This document shows positions 48,477 through 57,660 of a stretch of 64,000 nt of DNA, piece after piece. Numbering within the stretch: position 1 is the stretch's first letter; every line of letters starts with the position of its first letter. The position numbers were made by a program, and so were the translations under genes. This stretch comes from Epibacterium ulvae (GTDB lineage: Bacteria > Pseudomonadota > Alphaproteobacteria > Rhodobacterales > Rhodobacteraceae). Where the stretch lies: the NCBI RefSeq assembly GCF_900102795.1, contig NZ_FMWG01000003.1:124001-188000 (forward strand), in the 5' to 3' direction. The notes beneath the pieces are model-generated. The model searched no databases. It was not told where the DNA came from and saw nothing but the letters and a program-made list of their open reading frames with translations.

Positions 48477-49112
48477 ATGGGCGCGCAAACTTGGCTCAAT
48501 CGCCGCGATCATGGGACCGGAATTACGGAACTTCAACTGGGCAAAGGCCCTGACAACGGACTGACCACCGAATTCCTAAAATCCTTTGAAGATGAAATTA
48601 TATCCTTGGGAGCAGAAGACGCGGTAAATGCAATCATTCTCTCAAGTCCGTTTGCAGCATTTTGCAGCGGGACAGCATCAGATCAAAATCCTGATTGCGC
48701 AGAATTTCAAGCGCAGTTGACCAGTACATTTCAGACGCTTGCAAGCTGTGGCAAACCCACAATCGCAGCAGTAAACGGCAATGCGCATGGCGCGGGTTTA
48801 TTGTTTGTTGTCTGCTGTGACATCGGCATTGGCCGCAGTCGCACAACTTACCGTTTTGATGGCGTAACGGGCGGCACCATGCTGCCACAGCCAATAATCG
48901 ATATGTTGAAATATCGCCTAGGTTATACGGTATGCCGACGCATTCTACCTACAGGACAAGAACTCGGACCGATCGCAGCGCGCAACTACGGAATTCTTGA
49001 TATCCTTGCCGAAGATCAAGAAGACCTATGGCTTTACTCGTTACGCGAGGCAAAAGCCCGCGTACATTTTGATGCGTCGCGGTATGCAAGCCTCAAAGAA
49101 CAGCTTGGGTAG
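48477..49112 (+). CDS. Enoyl-CoA hydratase/isomerase family protein
   Basis: 211 residues, shorter than typical crotonases (~260), with the C-terminal helical part reduced. AAFCSGTASDQNPD and KPTIAAVNGNAHGAGLLFVVCCDIGIGRS form the oxyanion-hole region (split at NGNAHG). The second catalytic acid is not obvious (VTGGTMLPQPI), so the reaction is uncertain. Start follows GAGGAG. Stands alone after the divergent aroQ-luxR pair. Confidence 0.75.
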   Translation: MGAQTWLNRRDHGTGITELQLGKGPDNGLTTEFLKSFEDEIISLGAEDAVNAIILSSPFAAFCSGTASDQNPDCAEFQAQLTSTFQTLASCGKPTIAAVNGNAHGAGLLFVVCCDIGIGRSRTTYRFDGVTGGTMLPQPIIDMLKYRLGYTVCRRILPTGQELGPIAARNYGILDILAEDQEDLWLYSLREAKARVHFDASRYASLKEQLG

Positions 49113-49242
49113 TACATGTCATCACACCTTGTGATATAACGCACGACAGCCATTATTTAACATAATATTGATTACACACTCCAAAACACAGAGATAGGTG
49201 CACTCACACTAACCTGAATGCACCTATCTTTCTAAAGCAATT

Positions 49243-50310
49243 TTAACCGCGTCGCCGACGGCGTCCGCCACGAGCTCCAGCTGGCGCAGCATCTGGGTCT
49301 TTATTAAACTTGATCCAATCCGCGCCACCGTCATCATTGTTGGTGAGGAAATTCGCAGCCCGAATGGCTTCCATCTCTTTGCCAGCGCGTGCTTTGGTAG
49401 ACCCCATACCAAAGAGTTTCACAAAGGCTTCGTCCGTCATATCTTCTGGCAGAATGACACCAGCAGCTGCCACTTCAGCTTTTTTCTCTGCAATTTTCTT
49501 CGGACCAATTGGCAATGCAATAGGATTCATGATCGCGGACGTCATCCCTGTGGCCATGGCCATAGGTAAAAATGCATTGTTGATGCCATGCCGGTTTGGC
49601 AGGCCAAAAGAAATATTAGATGCGCCACAGGTCGTGTTCACACCCAGTTCATTGCGCAGACGATTGTTCAATTCAAAGACCTGTAAACCAGCGGTAGCCA
49701 TCGCACCGATTGGCATTACCAACGGGTCCACGACAATATCATGCGCGGGAATACCATAATCCGCAGCACGTTCGACGATTTTCTTTGCCACAGCGAAACG
49801 CACTTCAGGATCTTCAGAAATGCCTGTGTCATCGTTTGAAATTGCGACCACTGGAACGTTGTATTTTTTGACCAAAGGCAAAACAACTTCCAAGCGCTCT
49901 TCTTCGCCTGTCACAGAGTTCAACAATGGACGACCCTCAGCAACTTCAAGACCTGCCTCAAGCGCGCCTGGTACGGATGAATCGATACACAATGGCGTAT
50001 CAGTCACCGCTTGTACGGTTTTGACGAGCTGCCGCATCAGGTCTGGTTCAACAAAATTGTTGTCAGCATAGCGTGGATCTTCGGCCATTTTATTTGAAAA
50101 CACCGCCCCAGAGTTGATGTCTAAAACATTTGCACCTGCTGCTACCTGTGCCAATGCATCGCTTTCAACCCGGCTAAAATCACCCGCTTCCAGTTCAGCA
50201 TTCAAAATCTTACGACCCGTTGGGTTAATCCGCTCCCCAATCACTGTGAAGGGTTGATCAAATCCGATGATGGTCGTCTTTGATTTAGATTCAATGATAG
50301 TACGGGTCAT
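49243..50310 (-). CDS. Methyltetrahydrofolate:corrinoid methyltransferase family (pterin-binding)
   Basis: 355 residues. Pterin-binding TIM barrel as in AcsE/MetH: ERINPTGRKILNAELEAGDF split at GRKIL, VLDINSGAVF, LCIDSSVPGALEAGL, ISNDDTGIS, and CGASNISFGLPNR. Moves a methyl group between tetrahydrofolate and a corrinoid protein. The C-terminus is Gly/Arg-rich (ARGGRRRRRG). Overlaps the metF-like stop by four bases (ATGA). The trio with metF and a virulence-factor protein is recurrent in roseobacters and points to C1 transfer from methylated amines or betaines; no corrinoid or TMA-methyltransferase gene is adjacent. Confidence 0.88.
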   Translation of the reverse strand: MTRTIIESKSKTTIIGFDQPFTVIGERINPTGRKILNAELEAGDFSRVESDALAQVAAGANVLDINSGAVFSNKMAEDPRYADNNFVEPDLMRQLVKTVQAVTDTPLCIDSSVPGALEAGLEVAEGRPLLNSVTGEEERLEVVLPLVKKYNVPVVAISNDDTGISEDPEVRFAVAKKIVERAADYGIPAHDIVVDPLVMPIGAMATAGLQVFELNNRLRNELGVNTTCGASNISFGLPNRHGINNAFLPMAMATGMTSAIMNPIALPIGPKKIAEKKAEVAAAGVILPEDMTDEAFVKLFGMGSTKARAGKEMEAIRAANFLTNNDDGGADWIKFNKDPDAAPAGARGGRRRRRG

Positions 50311-51239
50311 ACTTGATCCTTTGCTGGTGCGGTTGACGCACCGCCGTTGTTAATCGCCCAGGCCGCATTGGTCTTAATGCCACCTAAGGGAAAGAAATGC
50401 ACATTCGTGATGTTAAAGTCAGGGTTCTTGGCCTTATGGGCTGCCAATTCGGAGAGCACGTCGGTTGGTTCATAAGGCAACAAAAGTTTTGAGACGTCCA
50501 TCGCCCGCTTTTGTAACACTTTAAGCGAGGGTCCAACCCCACAGGCAATTGCGAATTTGATCAAAGTTTGCAGCTTCGCTGGGCCCGCAATACCGATATG
50601 AATGGGCAGATCAATCCCCGCCTGTTTCAGACTGTCCGCCCAGGCAATGATTGGCTTTGCTTCAAAGGCGAATTGCGTTGCCAATGCCATTTGAGCGTCT
50701 GTGCGCGTTGAAAATTTTTGTTTCCAATCAAGCGCTTCAAAAACATTCTTGGTCGATCCATCCGGATCAATATCTTTATTGCCTTCCGGATGTCCAGCAA
50801 CATGAAGATGTGTAAAACCCGCGCGATCAAACAAACCCGTTTCAAGCAATTGCATCGAACTGTGAAAATCACCCTGAGGCGTCACAACACCACCTGCAAG
50901 CAGCAAAGCCTGTTTTACATCCGCTTCACCCTGATATCGCGCAATCCAATCTGCCAACATATCTTTGTCTTTGATAATACGCGCTGGGAAATGTGGCATA
51001 ACTGGAAAGCCCTGCGCATTCAGCCGTTTTGCCGTTGAGACCATATCGTCTATCGGCGTGCCATCAATGTGTGCGATATAGACACGTGTGCCCACAGGAA
51101 GCAACGCACGGAAATCCTCAATCTTTGACGCCGTACGTGGCATAACTTCGATCGAGTAACCTTCCAGCAGCGCCTGCATCTCGGTGGTCGCACTTTGGGC
51201 TGGGCCCGTGTCACGTTTTTTGAAGTTCAACAATGCCAT
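50307..51239 (-). CDS. metF: Methylenetetrahydrofolate reductase
   Basis: 310 residues from ATG 51239, preceded by GGGGG; the frame extends to 51275 with no site. FAD-dependent TIM barrel: EVMPRTASKI, VYIAHIDGTPIDDM, HFPARIIKD, LLLAGGVV, HVAGHPEGNKDI and IHIGIAGPAKL. Reduces 5,10-methylene-THF to 5-methyl-THF (or the reverse in C1 oxidation). It diverges from canonical MetF, and its genetic coupling to the corrinoid methyltransferase favours catabolic C1 flow. Confidence 0.85.
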   Translation of the reverse strand: MALLNFKKRDTGPAQSATTEMQALLEGYSIEVMPRTASKIEDFRALLPVGTRVYIAHIDGTPIDDMVSTAKRLNAQGFPVMPHFPARIIKDKDMLADWIARYQGEADVKQALLLAGGVVTPQGDFHSSMQLLETGLFDRAGFTHLHVAGHPEGNKDIDPDGSTKNVFEALDWKQKFSTRTDAQMALATQFAFEAKPIIAWADSLKQAGIDLPIHIGIAGPAKLQTLIKFAIACGVGPSLKVLQKRAMDVSKLLLPYEPTDVLSELAAHKAKNPDFNITNVHFFPLGGIKTNAAWAINNGGASTAPAKDQV

Positions 51240-51265
51240 TGCGGCCCCCCATAAAGACCTTGGGC

Positions 51266-51562
51266 TCATGCCCATCCATCATTTGCAATCAGGGCTTTCA
51301 AACGCTCCTGATCAAACTCATGCTCCAAACGTTGGGCTTCGGCTTCGGCAATTTCAGATGCATCGCCTTCAACAGAATAAGGCTCCGCCTTTCGCCATTC
51401 CGCCAAATAAGCATCTGCATCCTTTGCATTTACCTTCATTGCAGCACGATCAATCGCCTGTTCAAACCGCTCTTCTAGTTGCCGTTTAGAACCACGACGC
51501 CCTTTGCCAACAATGACTTGCGCCGGAATGTCCCGCCAATAAACAATTGTCACGTCTGGCAT
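51266..51562 (-). CDS. Virulence_fact (PF13769-type) small protein
   Basis: 98 residues from ATG 51562, preceded by GGGAGA; the frame extends upstream to 51613. VTIVYWRDIPAQVIVGKGRR, RFEQAIDRAAMKVNAKDADAY (split at AAMKV) and AEWRKAEPY are family blocks. Despite its name, the family sits with metF and a pterin methyltransferase and likely serves the same C1 pathway. Function unproven. Confidence 0.82.
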   Translation of the reverse strand: MPDVTIVYWRDIPAQVIVGKGRRGSKRQLEERFEQAIDRAAMKVNAKDADAYLAEWRKAEPYSVEGDASEIAEAEAQRLEHEFDQERLKALIANDGWA

Positions 51563-51842
51563 TGCTGCATCTCCCGTTTCGTTGGGTCTTTTGGTTGTAA
51601 GCCGCAATTTCACCGGGCACGCGTCGGATTTCGACCAGACACAGAAGAACAGCGACCTTTTGGCTCACATCGAGATACCCTCTAACCTCCCGGCTGGCCA
51701 TGCTTTGCCGGTATCAAAATCTTCATTTGGATTATGAACACATTGAGCAAAGCCTTGACCGGGCAAAGATGCCGCGCACCCTTGCGTGCAGCTTGCGTGC
51801 GGCCTATTCTATAGGCAACACGATAATCGGAGGGCGTGAATC

Positions 51843-52955
51843 ATGGCGCCCAGGCGTTCAAAGGGCGCAGGTGCGTTTCCCCGTGCGGTTGAAACCCCTG
51901 CCCCGGCCCGCCCAGATCCAGATGCGCTCTATGCGGCGCTCGATTTGGGAACAAATAGCTGCCGTATGCTGATTGCCCAACCAAAGGGCAGCGGCATCCA
52001 TGTGGTGGATAGTTTTTCCAAATCTGTGCAGCTTGGCGCAGGGTTGGAGAAAACAGGGCGTTTATCCCGCTCTTCCATGACGCGCACCATACAGGCGCTG
52101 CGAATCTGTCAGCAAAAACTCAAGCGAAATCGCGTAAAACGGATGCGCCTTGTCGCAACCGAAGCCTGCAGACGTGCCAAAAACGCAAATGAATTCATCC
52201 GACAAGTGCGTCGTGAAACTGGTCTGACACTTGAAATCATCAAGCCAGAAGAAGAAGCACGGCTTGCTGTTATTTCCTGCGCCCCTTTGGTTTCGACAAA
52301 GACTGAACAGCTTTTGGTTGTTGATATTGGAGGCGGCTCCACAGAGCTTGTCTGGATCGATATTTCATCTGTACCGCGACGCGACCGACCTGCAGCAATC
52401 ATGAGATTGCATTCAGGCTTTCATCCTGCCGAAAGCCCCTTCCCTGCTGCTAAGGTTGTTGACTGGATCAGCGTTCCTCTAGGTGTCGCCACTTTGCGAG
52501 ATCAGTTTAACGATGTGGAAGATGACTCTGCGCGTTTTGCACTGATGAGCTGGTTCTTTGAAGAAAACCTAGCAGATTTTGCGCCATATAAGGATGAGCA
52601 AACGCGGGAAGGTTTTCAGATTGTCGGCACATCCGGCACGGTCACAACAGTTGCTGCATCGCATCTTGGCTTGAAACGGTATGACCGAACCAAAGTTGAT
52701 GGCTTGCGCATGACCTCGGATCAGATAGATAAGGTCATCCGAGGCTATCTGGAATTAGGTCCAAAAGGTCGGCGTAGTGACCCGCGCATTGGTGATGATC
52801 GGCAAGCATTGATCATGTCGGGGTCTGCAATCTTGCAAGCCCTTCTGCGATGCTGGCCGACTGATAGGCTCTCTGTTGCAGATCGTGGCCTGCGGGAAGG
52901 GCTGCTTTATGCCCAGATGAGCGCGGATGGCGTGCTGGAAGACGGACCCTATTAA
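51843..52955 (+). CDS. Ppx/GppA family phosphatase
   Basis: 370 residues, ASKHA fold: YAALDLGTNSCRMLIAQP, VATEACRRAKN, VVDIGGGSTELVW (phosphate loop) and GTSGTVTTVAASHL. Hydrolyses polyphosphate or pppGpp; the length (~370) lacks the C-terminal HD domains of E. coli Ppx/GppA. The N-terminal ~25 residues are basic and Pro-rich. Followed by rlmE on the same strand, a common pair in alphaproteobacteria. Confidence 0.92.
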   Translation: MAPRRSKGAGAFPRAVETPAPARPDPDALYAALDLGTNSCRMLIAQPKGSGIHVVDSFSKSVQLGAGLEKTGRLSRSSMTRTIQALRICQQKLKRNRVKRMRLVATEACRRAKNANEFIRQVRRETGLTLEIIKPEEEARLAVISCAPLVSTKTEQLLVVDIGGGSTELVWIDISSVPRRDRPAAIMRLHSGFHPAESPFPAAKVVDWISVPLGVATLRDQFNDVEDDSARFALMSWFFEENLADFAPYKDEQTREGFQIVGTSGTVTTVAASHLGLKRYDRTKVDGLRMTSDQIDKVIRGYLELGPKGRRSDPRIGDDRQALIMSGSAILQALLRCWPTDRLSVADRGLREGLLYAQMSADGVLEDGPY

Positions 52956-53020
52956 GATCCTCGCAAGACAGCAAGATCGATGAGTAACAGGTTCATTACC
53001 TGTTCAACATGGTGAGACAA

Positions 53021-53737
53021 ATGGCAAAGACCCCAACGGGTAAAAACACCTCTGGTCGTGGACAGCGTGACCTGAAAGTAAAAGTAAAATCAGCCCGTGG
53101 GCGGACAACCAGCTCTACACGCTGGTTGCAACGCCAATTAAACGATCCTTATGTCAAACGCGCACAGGCCGAGGGGTATCGGGGGCGCGCTGCCTATAAG
53201 ATTATGGAATTGGACGATAAATTTCGCTTCCTGGTTCCAGGTGCACGCGTAGTTGATTTGGGGTGCGCCCCCGGTGGCTGGGCACAGGTTGCTGTGAAGC
53301 GTGTGAATTCACTAGGAGAACGTACCGACAAACGTGTTGGCCGTATCATTGGTGTGGATTTGCAAGAAGTGGAAACACTTGCTGGCGCGGAATTTTATCA
53401 GCTGGATTTCATGGACGAAGGGGCTGACGACAAAGTTAAAGATTGGCTTGGCGGTCAGGCCGATGTGGTGATGTCAGACATGGCAGCCGCCAGTTGTGGA
53501 CACAAGCAGACGGATCACTTGAAAATTATGGCGCTTTGTGAGGCCGCGGCTTATTTCGCTTTTGATGTTTTGGACGAAGGCGGCACCTTTGTCGCAAAAG
53601 TGCTTGCCGGCGGCGCAGAGGGCGATTTACAAAAACTGCTCAAGCAAAAGTTCACGAAGGTTATGAATATTAAACCGCCTTCTTCGCGTTCTGACAGTTC
53701 AGAAAAATTTGTCATCGCTACCGGATTTCGCGGATAA
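53021..53737 (+). CDS. rlmE: 23S rRNA (U2552) 2'-O-methyltransferase
   Basis: 238 residues from ATG 53021, with GGTGAGA before it; ATG 53009 is in frame. RrmJ/FtsJ: basic N-terminal tail, [22 protein letters not shown] split at [20 protein letters not shown] (SAM loop), [23 protein letters not shown] and [10 protein letters not shown] carry the K-D-K-E set. Matures the 50S A loop. Confidence 0.94.
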   Translation: MAKTPTGKNTSGRGQRDLKVKVKSARGRTTSSTRWLQRQLNDPYVKRAQAEGYRGRAAYKIMELDDKFRFLVPGARVVDLGCAPGGWAQVAVKRVNSLGERTDKRVGRIIGVDLQEVETLAGAEFYQLDFMDEGADDKVKDWLGGQADVVMSDMAAASCGHKQTDHLKIMALCEAAAYFAFDVLDEGGTFVAKVLAGGAEGDLQKLLKQKFTKVMNIKPPSSRSDSSEKFVIATGFRG

Positions 53738-53748
53738 ATAACTATCAG

Positions 53749-53780
53749 TAGCTATCGTTGCAGCGGAACAACGATAGCTA
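53749..53780. terminator. Bidirectional hairpin between rlmE and small gene
   Basis: Perfect 12-base stem tagctatcgttg/caacgatagcta with an 8-base loop, between convergent genes. Confidence 0.7.
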
Positions 53781-53790
53781 AAAGCACCGC

Positions 53791-53946
53791 TTAACGCAAA
53801 GAATGCTGTGCGATTTGACGTTGCAAGCGCAAGGTTGCAGTTTCATCCTCGCTCAGACGTGTGATACGTAGATTTTTGCCGCTTTTACGACCCGTAATAT
53901 GTGCAATCGCGCGCAATGAAGAGAGTGTACGTACAAGGGTCTGCAT
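53791..53946 (-). CDS. Small basic protein, 51 residues
   Basis: ATG at 53946, TAA at 53791. MQTLVRTLSSLRAIAHITGR begins a basic, soluble sequence ending LRLQRQIAQHSLR; it has 11 Arg/Lys and no Cys, Pro or Trp. Not a family I recognise. Support comes from the clean stop just inside the shared hairpin, gggaca upstream of the ATG, and lack of any competing gene in the 366-base gap. Confidence 0.5.
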   Translation of the reverse strand: MQTLVRTLSSLRAIAHITGRKSGKNLRITRLSEDETATLRLQRQIAQHSLR

Positions 53947-54060
53947 GACATTCTGTCCCGTTTGAAGCCTTATCTTGTCTTCAAGTTAGGAAAGAAAAAT
54001 GCGCATGTGATGACGCAAATAAGGCGATCGCGCCTTATTGTTACAGTTTTAGAAACGATA

Positions 54061-54094
54061 ACATCCCTACCCTTATCTATAACGGTAGGGATGT
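54061..54094 (-). terminator. Terminator of the suf operon
   Basis: Perfect 11-base stem acatccctacc/ggtagggatgt with a 12-base loop, ten bases past the sufS stop; a short T-containing tail (ttatcgttt) follows on the minus strand. Confidence 0.65.
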
Positions 54095-54103
54095 TGCCTA
54101 AAC

Positions 54104-55324
54104 TCAGGCAAAAAGATCATGCGCGAGTTCAAGTGCATCGACCAAAACATCGACCTCAGCCTTGGTATTATACAGTCCAAAGGAAGCGCGGCAGGTTGCG
54201 CTGACACCAAGATGCTCCATCAATGGTCCCGCACAATGATGGCCAGCGCGCACTGCGACGCCTTTTTTATCAAGGATCGTTGAAATATCATGCGCATGTG
54301 CAGCACCGTCTAAGGTAAAGCTAAAAATAGCAGCCTTTCCCGGTGCATTTCCTTGCACATTCAACCAGTTCAAACCAGCAAGTTTGCTTTGTGCATAATC
54401 ACGTAAAGCGGCTTCATGTGCAGCCACGTTTTCCATTCCAAGGTCCATCAAGTAGTCCAAGGCGACCCCCAATCCAATGGTCTGAACAATTCCTGGTGTT
54501 CCTGCCTCAAACTTCATCGGCGCATCGTTGTAGATGACGGTCTCTTTACTGACCTCTTTGATCATGTCGCCGCCACCAATAAAGGGGCGCATTTCAGCCA
54601 TGCGATCGGGATGGATATAAATCGCTCCGGAACCAGACGGACCATATAGTTTATGACCAGTAATCGCGTAAAAGTCACAGCCAATGTCTTGTAGATCCAC
54701 AGGCATGTGTACCGATCCTTGTGAACCATCAACCAGAACTGGAACGCCCTGCTCGTGTGCGCCTACAGTGATCGCTTTGACATCCACCATAGTCCCCAAC
54801 ACGTTGGAGCATTGGGTAACGGCGATAAGTTTGGTCTTGGGGGTGATGGCATCTAGAACTGCTTGAGGATCCAGGCTGCCATCGGGTTCTACATCAACCC
54901 ATTTTAGAACGACACCCTGACGTTCGCGCAGGAAATGCCAAGGAACGATATTTGCATGATGTTCCATGACTGAGAGGATGATTTCATCACCCGCTTCCAA
55001 ATGCGGCATCGCCCAGCCATAGGCCACCAGATTGATACCCTCGGTCGTACCTGAATTTAATACGATGTGATTTTCATCCGAGACGTTCAAAAACCGTGCA
55101 ACGGTTCCGCGCACGCTTTCATATTTTTCCGTCGCGAGATTAGAGAGATAATGTAACCCTCTATGAACATTTGCATATTCATGAGCGTAAGCCTGATGGA
55201 TTGCATCGATCACCACCTGTGGCTTTTGTGCGGATGCCCCATTATCCAGATAGGTCAACGGCTTGCCATTTACCTTTCGCGACAGGATCGGAAAGTCAGC
55301 ACGGATTTTTTCAATGTCATACAT
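54104..55324 (-). CDS. sufS: Cysteine desulfurase, SufS type
   Basis: 406 residues from ATG 55324 (MYDIEKIRADFPILSRKVNG). Releases sulfur from cysteine for Fe-S assembly. PLP-binding Lys in AITGHKLYGPSG; catalytic Cys in VAVRAGHHCAGPLMEHLG, the short SufS-type loop. Last gene of the operon. The second desulfurase of the same operon (60384) is of the other class. SufE/SufU is not seen in the window. Confidence 0.95.
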   Translation of the reverse strand: MYDIEKIRADFPILSRKVNGKPLTYLDNGASAQKPQVVIDAIHQAYAHEYANVHRGLHYLSNLATEKYESVRGTVARFLNVSDENHIVLNSGTTEGINLVAYGWAMPHLEAGDEIILSVMEHHANIVPWHFLRERQGVVLKWVDVEPDGSLDPQAVLDAITPKTKLIAVTQCSNVLGTMVDVKAITVGAHEQGVPVLVDGSQGSVHMPVDLQDIGCDFYAITGHKLYGPSGSGAIYIHPDRMAEMRPFIGGGDMIKEVSKETVIYNDAPMKFEAGTPGIVQTIGLGVALDYLMDLGMENVAAHEAALRDYAQSKLAGLNWLNVQGNAPGKAAIFSFTLDGAAHAHDISTILDKKGVAVRAGHHCAGPLMEHLGVSATCRASFGLYNTKAEVDVLVDALELAHDLFA

Positions 55325-55334
55325 GAGAGATATC

Positions 55335-55898
55335 CTAGTACACACGAGCCAAGAGCGCGAAAATGAGCGAGATAATTGAAAGTCCGGCCAGCAAGATCAC
55401 ACCAAATGCGCGCCACAGTGAGCCAAGATTGTGCACTGCATTCACAAAATGCAGTGACAAATAGAATGCAAACACTGATACACCCAAGCTCAACAAGTTT
55501 GCAAAAGCAGGCGCAATCAGCATCAAGACTGTAAGAATTCCAAAGGCGATCACCTGTAAAAACTGCAGCCAAGCCATGCAGGTCAGAACCTGCAAAAATG
55601 TCCCTGAGCCTTGCAGCCAGCGACCACAGAACGTGATCATTGTGGCAAAGGCAAGCTGCAGTAAAATGGACGCACCTAGATGCGCCTGCGGCGAGACAAG
55701 CGCCATCATACTGATGTCGGGCATTGGCAGAACCATGTCCTGCACCACAAACACCATTGTAAAGAGCACTTGCACCAAAAGAAAACCGCTCCAAATGGCG
55801 GCTTTTGGGAAATCTTGCCCCAGCAACTGCTGCACGGCCTCGATTGGTTCTTTTAATGTCAACGCCACAAGTGGCTTGAATTCAGTCATAGGATTCAT
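55335..55898 (-). CDS. Yip1-family membrane protein
   Basis: 187 residues from ATG 55898, overlapping the preceding gene by four bases (ATGA). Five hydrophobic segments (~28-50, ~70-90, ~100-125, ~125-150, ~160-185). N-terminal LTLKEPIEAVQQLL is the usual Yip1 amphipathic lead. Role in Fe-S assembly is unknown, but its place between sufD and sufS recurs in roseobacters. Confidence 0.8.
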   Translation of the reverse strand: MNPMTEFKPLVALTLKEPIEAVQQLLGQDFPKAAIWSGFLLVQVLFTMVFVVQDMVLPMPDISMMALVSPQAHLGASILLQLAFATMITFCGRWLQGSGTFLQVLTCMAWLQFLQVIAFGILTVLMLIAPAFANLLSLGVSVFAFYLSLHFVNAVHNLGSLWRAFGVILLAGLSIISLIFALLARVY

Positions 55899-56380
55899 GG
55901 GCGTGTCCAATAAGCCTGACGCATAGATGCGGCCAGAAACCACAAAACTGCAGCACACCACAAGCCACCAACGAAACTAAGTTCCACACCTGGGCCAATA
56001 AAACCAGCAACCAAACCATTGAGCAGCATCAAAGGGCTGGCCGCTAATATCGACCAAAACAAAGCAAGACGGGCCTGATAGCTACCACCCTGCCCTTTAA
56101 AAAGACGCGCAATCGCGTGCATGATTAGCGCAAGCGTATAAAGCACCAAAGGCAGCATAAACAGCAAACCCATCAGTGCGCCGCCCATATCAGCATTCAG
56201 GTCGGTCCCGTTGAGATGGGCATCACGCGCCAGCGAGGGCATGCGCGCAATAAACATCAACGCACATCCGCCCATTGCAAAGGCCAGCAAGCGACTTTCA
56301 TGAGCTCCCATCTGAAGAAGCCGCGCCATGACCTGACGCGGCGCCTTGTAGGTGGCAAGGATATCAGTCGTAACCGCCAT
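55895..56380 (-). CDS. Integral membrane protein, Yip1-like, in suf operon
   Basis: 161 residues, four or five hydrophobic stretches (~32-48, ~65-90, ~105-125, ~130-150). Starts with an amphipathic APRQVMARLLQMGAHESRLLAF (split at LLQMG), similar in position to its downstream neighbour, so the two may form a heteromer. One-base overlap with sufD (TAATG). Function unknown. Confidence 0.75.
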   Translation of the reverse strand: MAVTTDILATYKAPRQVMARLLQMGAHESRLLAFAMGGCALMFIARMPSLARDAHLNGTDLNADMGGALMGLLFMLPLVLYTLALIMHAIARLFKGQGGSYQARLALFWSILAASPLMLLNGLVAGFIGPGVELSFVGGLWCAAVLWFLAASMRQAYWTRP

Positions 56381-57660
56381 TAGCGACGACGTGCCAGCCA
56401 GCCTTCCAGCCGGTTCACCAAAGCTTCTGCAATTGCATCGTCTTCCACTTCGTCAACCGCCTCAGCTAAAAACGCCAAGGTCAGAAGATCGGTTGCTTCA
56501 GATGCAGAGACACCGCGAGAGCGCAGATAAAACAGGGCTTCTTCATCAATCGCACCTGATGTTGACCCATGTGAACAGGCTACATCATCGGCGTAGATCT
56601 CAAGCTCTGGTTTCGCGAGGAACTGACTGTCATCGTCCAGCAGTAAGGACTGAGAAATCTGATAACCATCGGTTTTCTGGGCGCCTTCTTTTACAAGGAT
56701 TTTTCCCTGAAAGACCCCAGTCGCCCCGTTGCGCAATACCTTTTTAAAAACCTGACGGCTCTCACCATTAAGCGCATCATGGGTGATAAAGACCGTGTCG
56801 TCGTGATGGAATTCACCATCTCCAACACAGGCGCCTGCAACATGCGCGATTGCATCATCCCCATTTATTTCAATGACTTGTTCGTTGCGGGTCAACACGC
56901 CATTTACAGTCAAAGTGAACGATTTATAGACAGATTCCGCTCCCAAACGGGTAAACACATGGGTTGCTGCGCGACGCTCGTGATCACGACCTTGCGCGCG
57001 CACGTGATGCAGCTTACCACCATCAGCAACGTCAATTTCCATGACGTTGTTAAACCGCGCGGCCGCTGGACCATTTTCCAAAATCGTAGCTTCGGCACCC
57101 GTGTCAACACGGACGATATGATGCAAGATGGAATCAGAGTTCGCATCTAAATGCTTGTAAATAAAGCTAATCGGCTTGGAAGGTTTTCCTGTAACATGGA
57201 TCGCGATGCCGTCCGCGGCAAAGGCCGTGTTCAGCGCTGCCAAAGGACGTTCTACTGGCGTCTGACCCCGTGCTTCTAATACACCATAAAGATCTGTCGC
57301 CCAATGTATGTCTTTGGCTTCCAGATCTATTAGACGTTCAACAGTTATTCCTTCAAGGGACAAGTCGTCCGAAGCGTCAGCATCAAACACACCATCCACA
57401 AAGACGATCTTGAGACGATCAAACCCATCAAACATGGGAGCTTCATCTGAGGTGAAGACCTCAGCCGCGACAAGTTCTGCATTCACCAGTGTATCGGGGC
57501 GGGTGTATTTCCAATACTCATCCCGACGCGTTGGCAAGCCCATCGTCTGAACGCGTGACAAAGCCGCATGACGTGCCGTCGAAAGGCATCCACCTTCGGG
57601 CAATGTCAACGTGCCCAGACGCGCATCTGTTGCTGATTGTTTCATTTCAGGCAAAGCCAT
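56380..57660 (-). CDS. sufD: Fe-S assembly scaffold subunit SufD
   Basis: 426 residues. Partner of SufB in the SufBC2D scaffold. RRDEYWKYTRPDTL near the N-terminus, beta-helix core, and C-terminal HGSTSGAIDEEALFYLRSRGV (split at GAIDEE) with the conserved His. One-base overlap with sufC and with the next gene, so tightly coupled. Confidence 0.94.
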   Translation of the reverse strand: MALPEMKQSATDARLGTLTLPEGGCLSTARHAALSRVQTMGLPTRRDEYWKYTRPDTLVNAELVAAEVFTSDEAPMFDGFDRLKIVFVDGVFDADASDDLSLEGITVERLIDLEAKDIHWATDLYGVLEARGQTPVERPLAALNTAFAADGIAIHVTGKPSKPISFIYKHLDANSDSILHHIVRVDTGAEATILENGPAAARFNNVMEIDVADGGKLHHVRAQGRDHERRAATHVFTRLGAESVYKSFTLTVNGVLTRNEQVIEINGDDAIAHVAGACVGDGEFHHDDTVFITHDALNGESRQVFKKVLRNGATGVFQGKILVKEGAQKTDGYQISQSLLLDDDSQFLAKPELEIYADDVACSHGSTSGAIDEEALFYLRSRGVSASEATDLLTLAFLAEAVDEVEDDAIAEALVNRLEGWLARRR

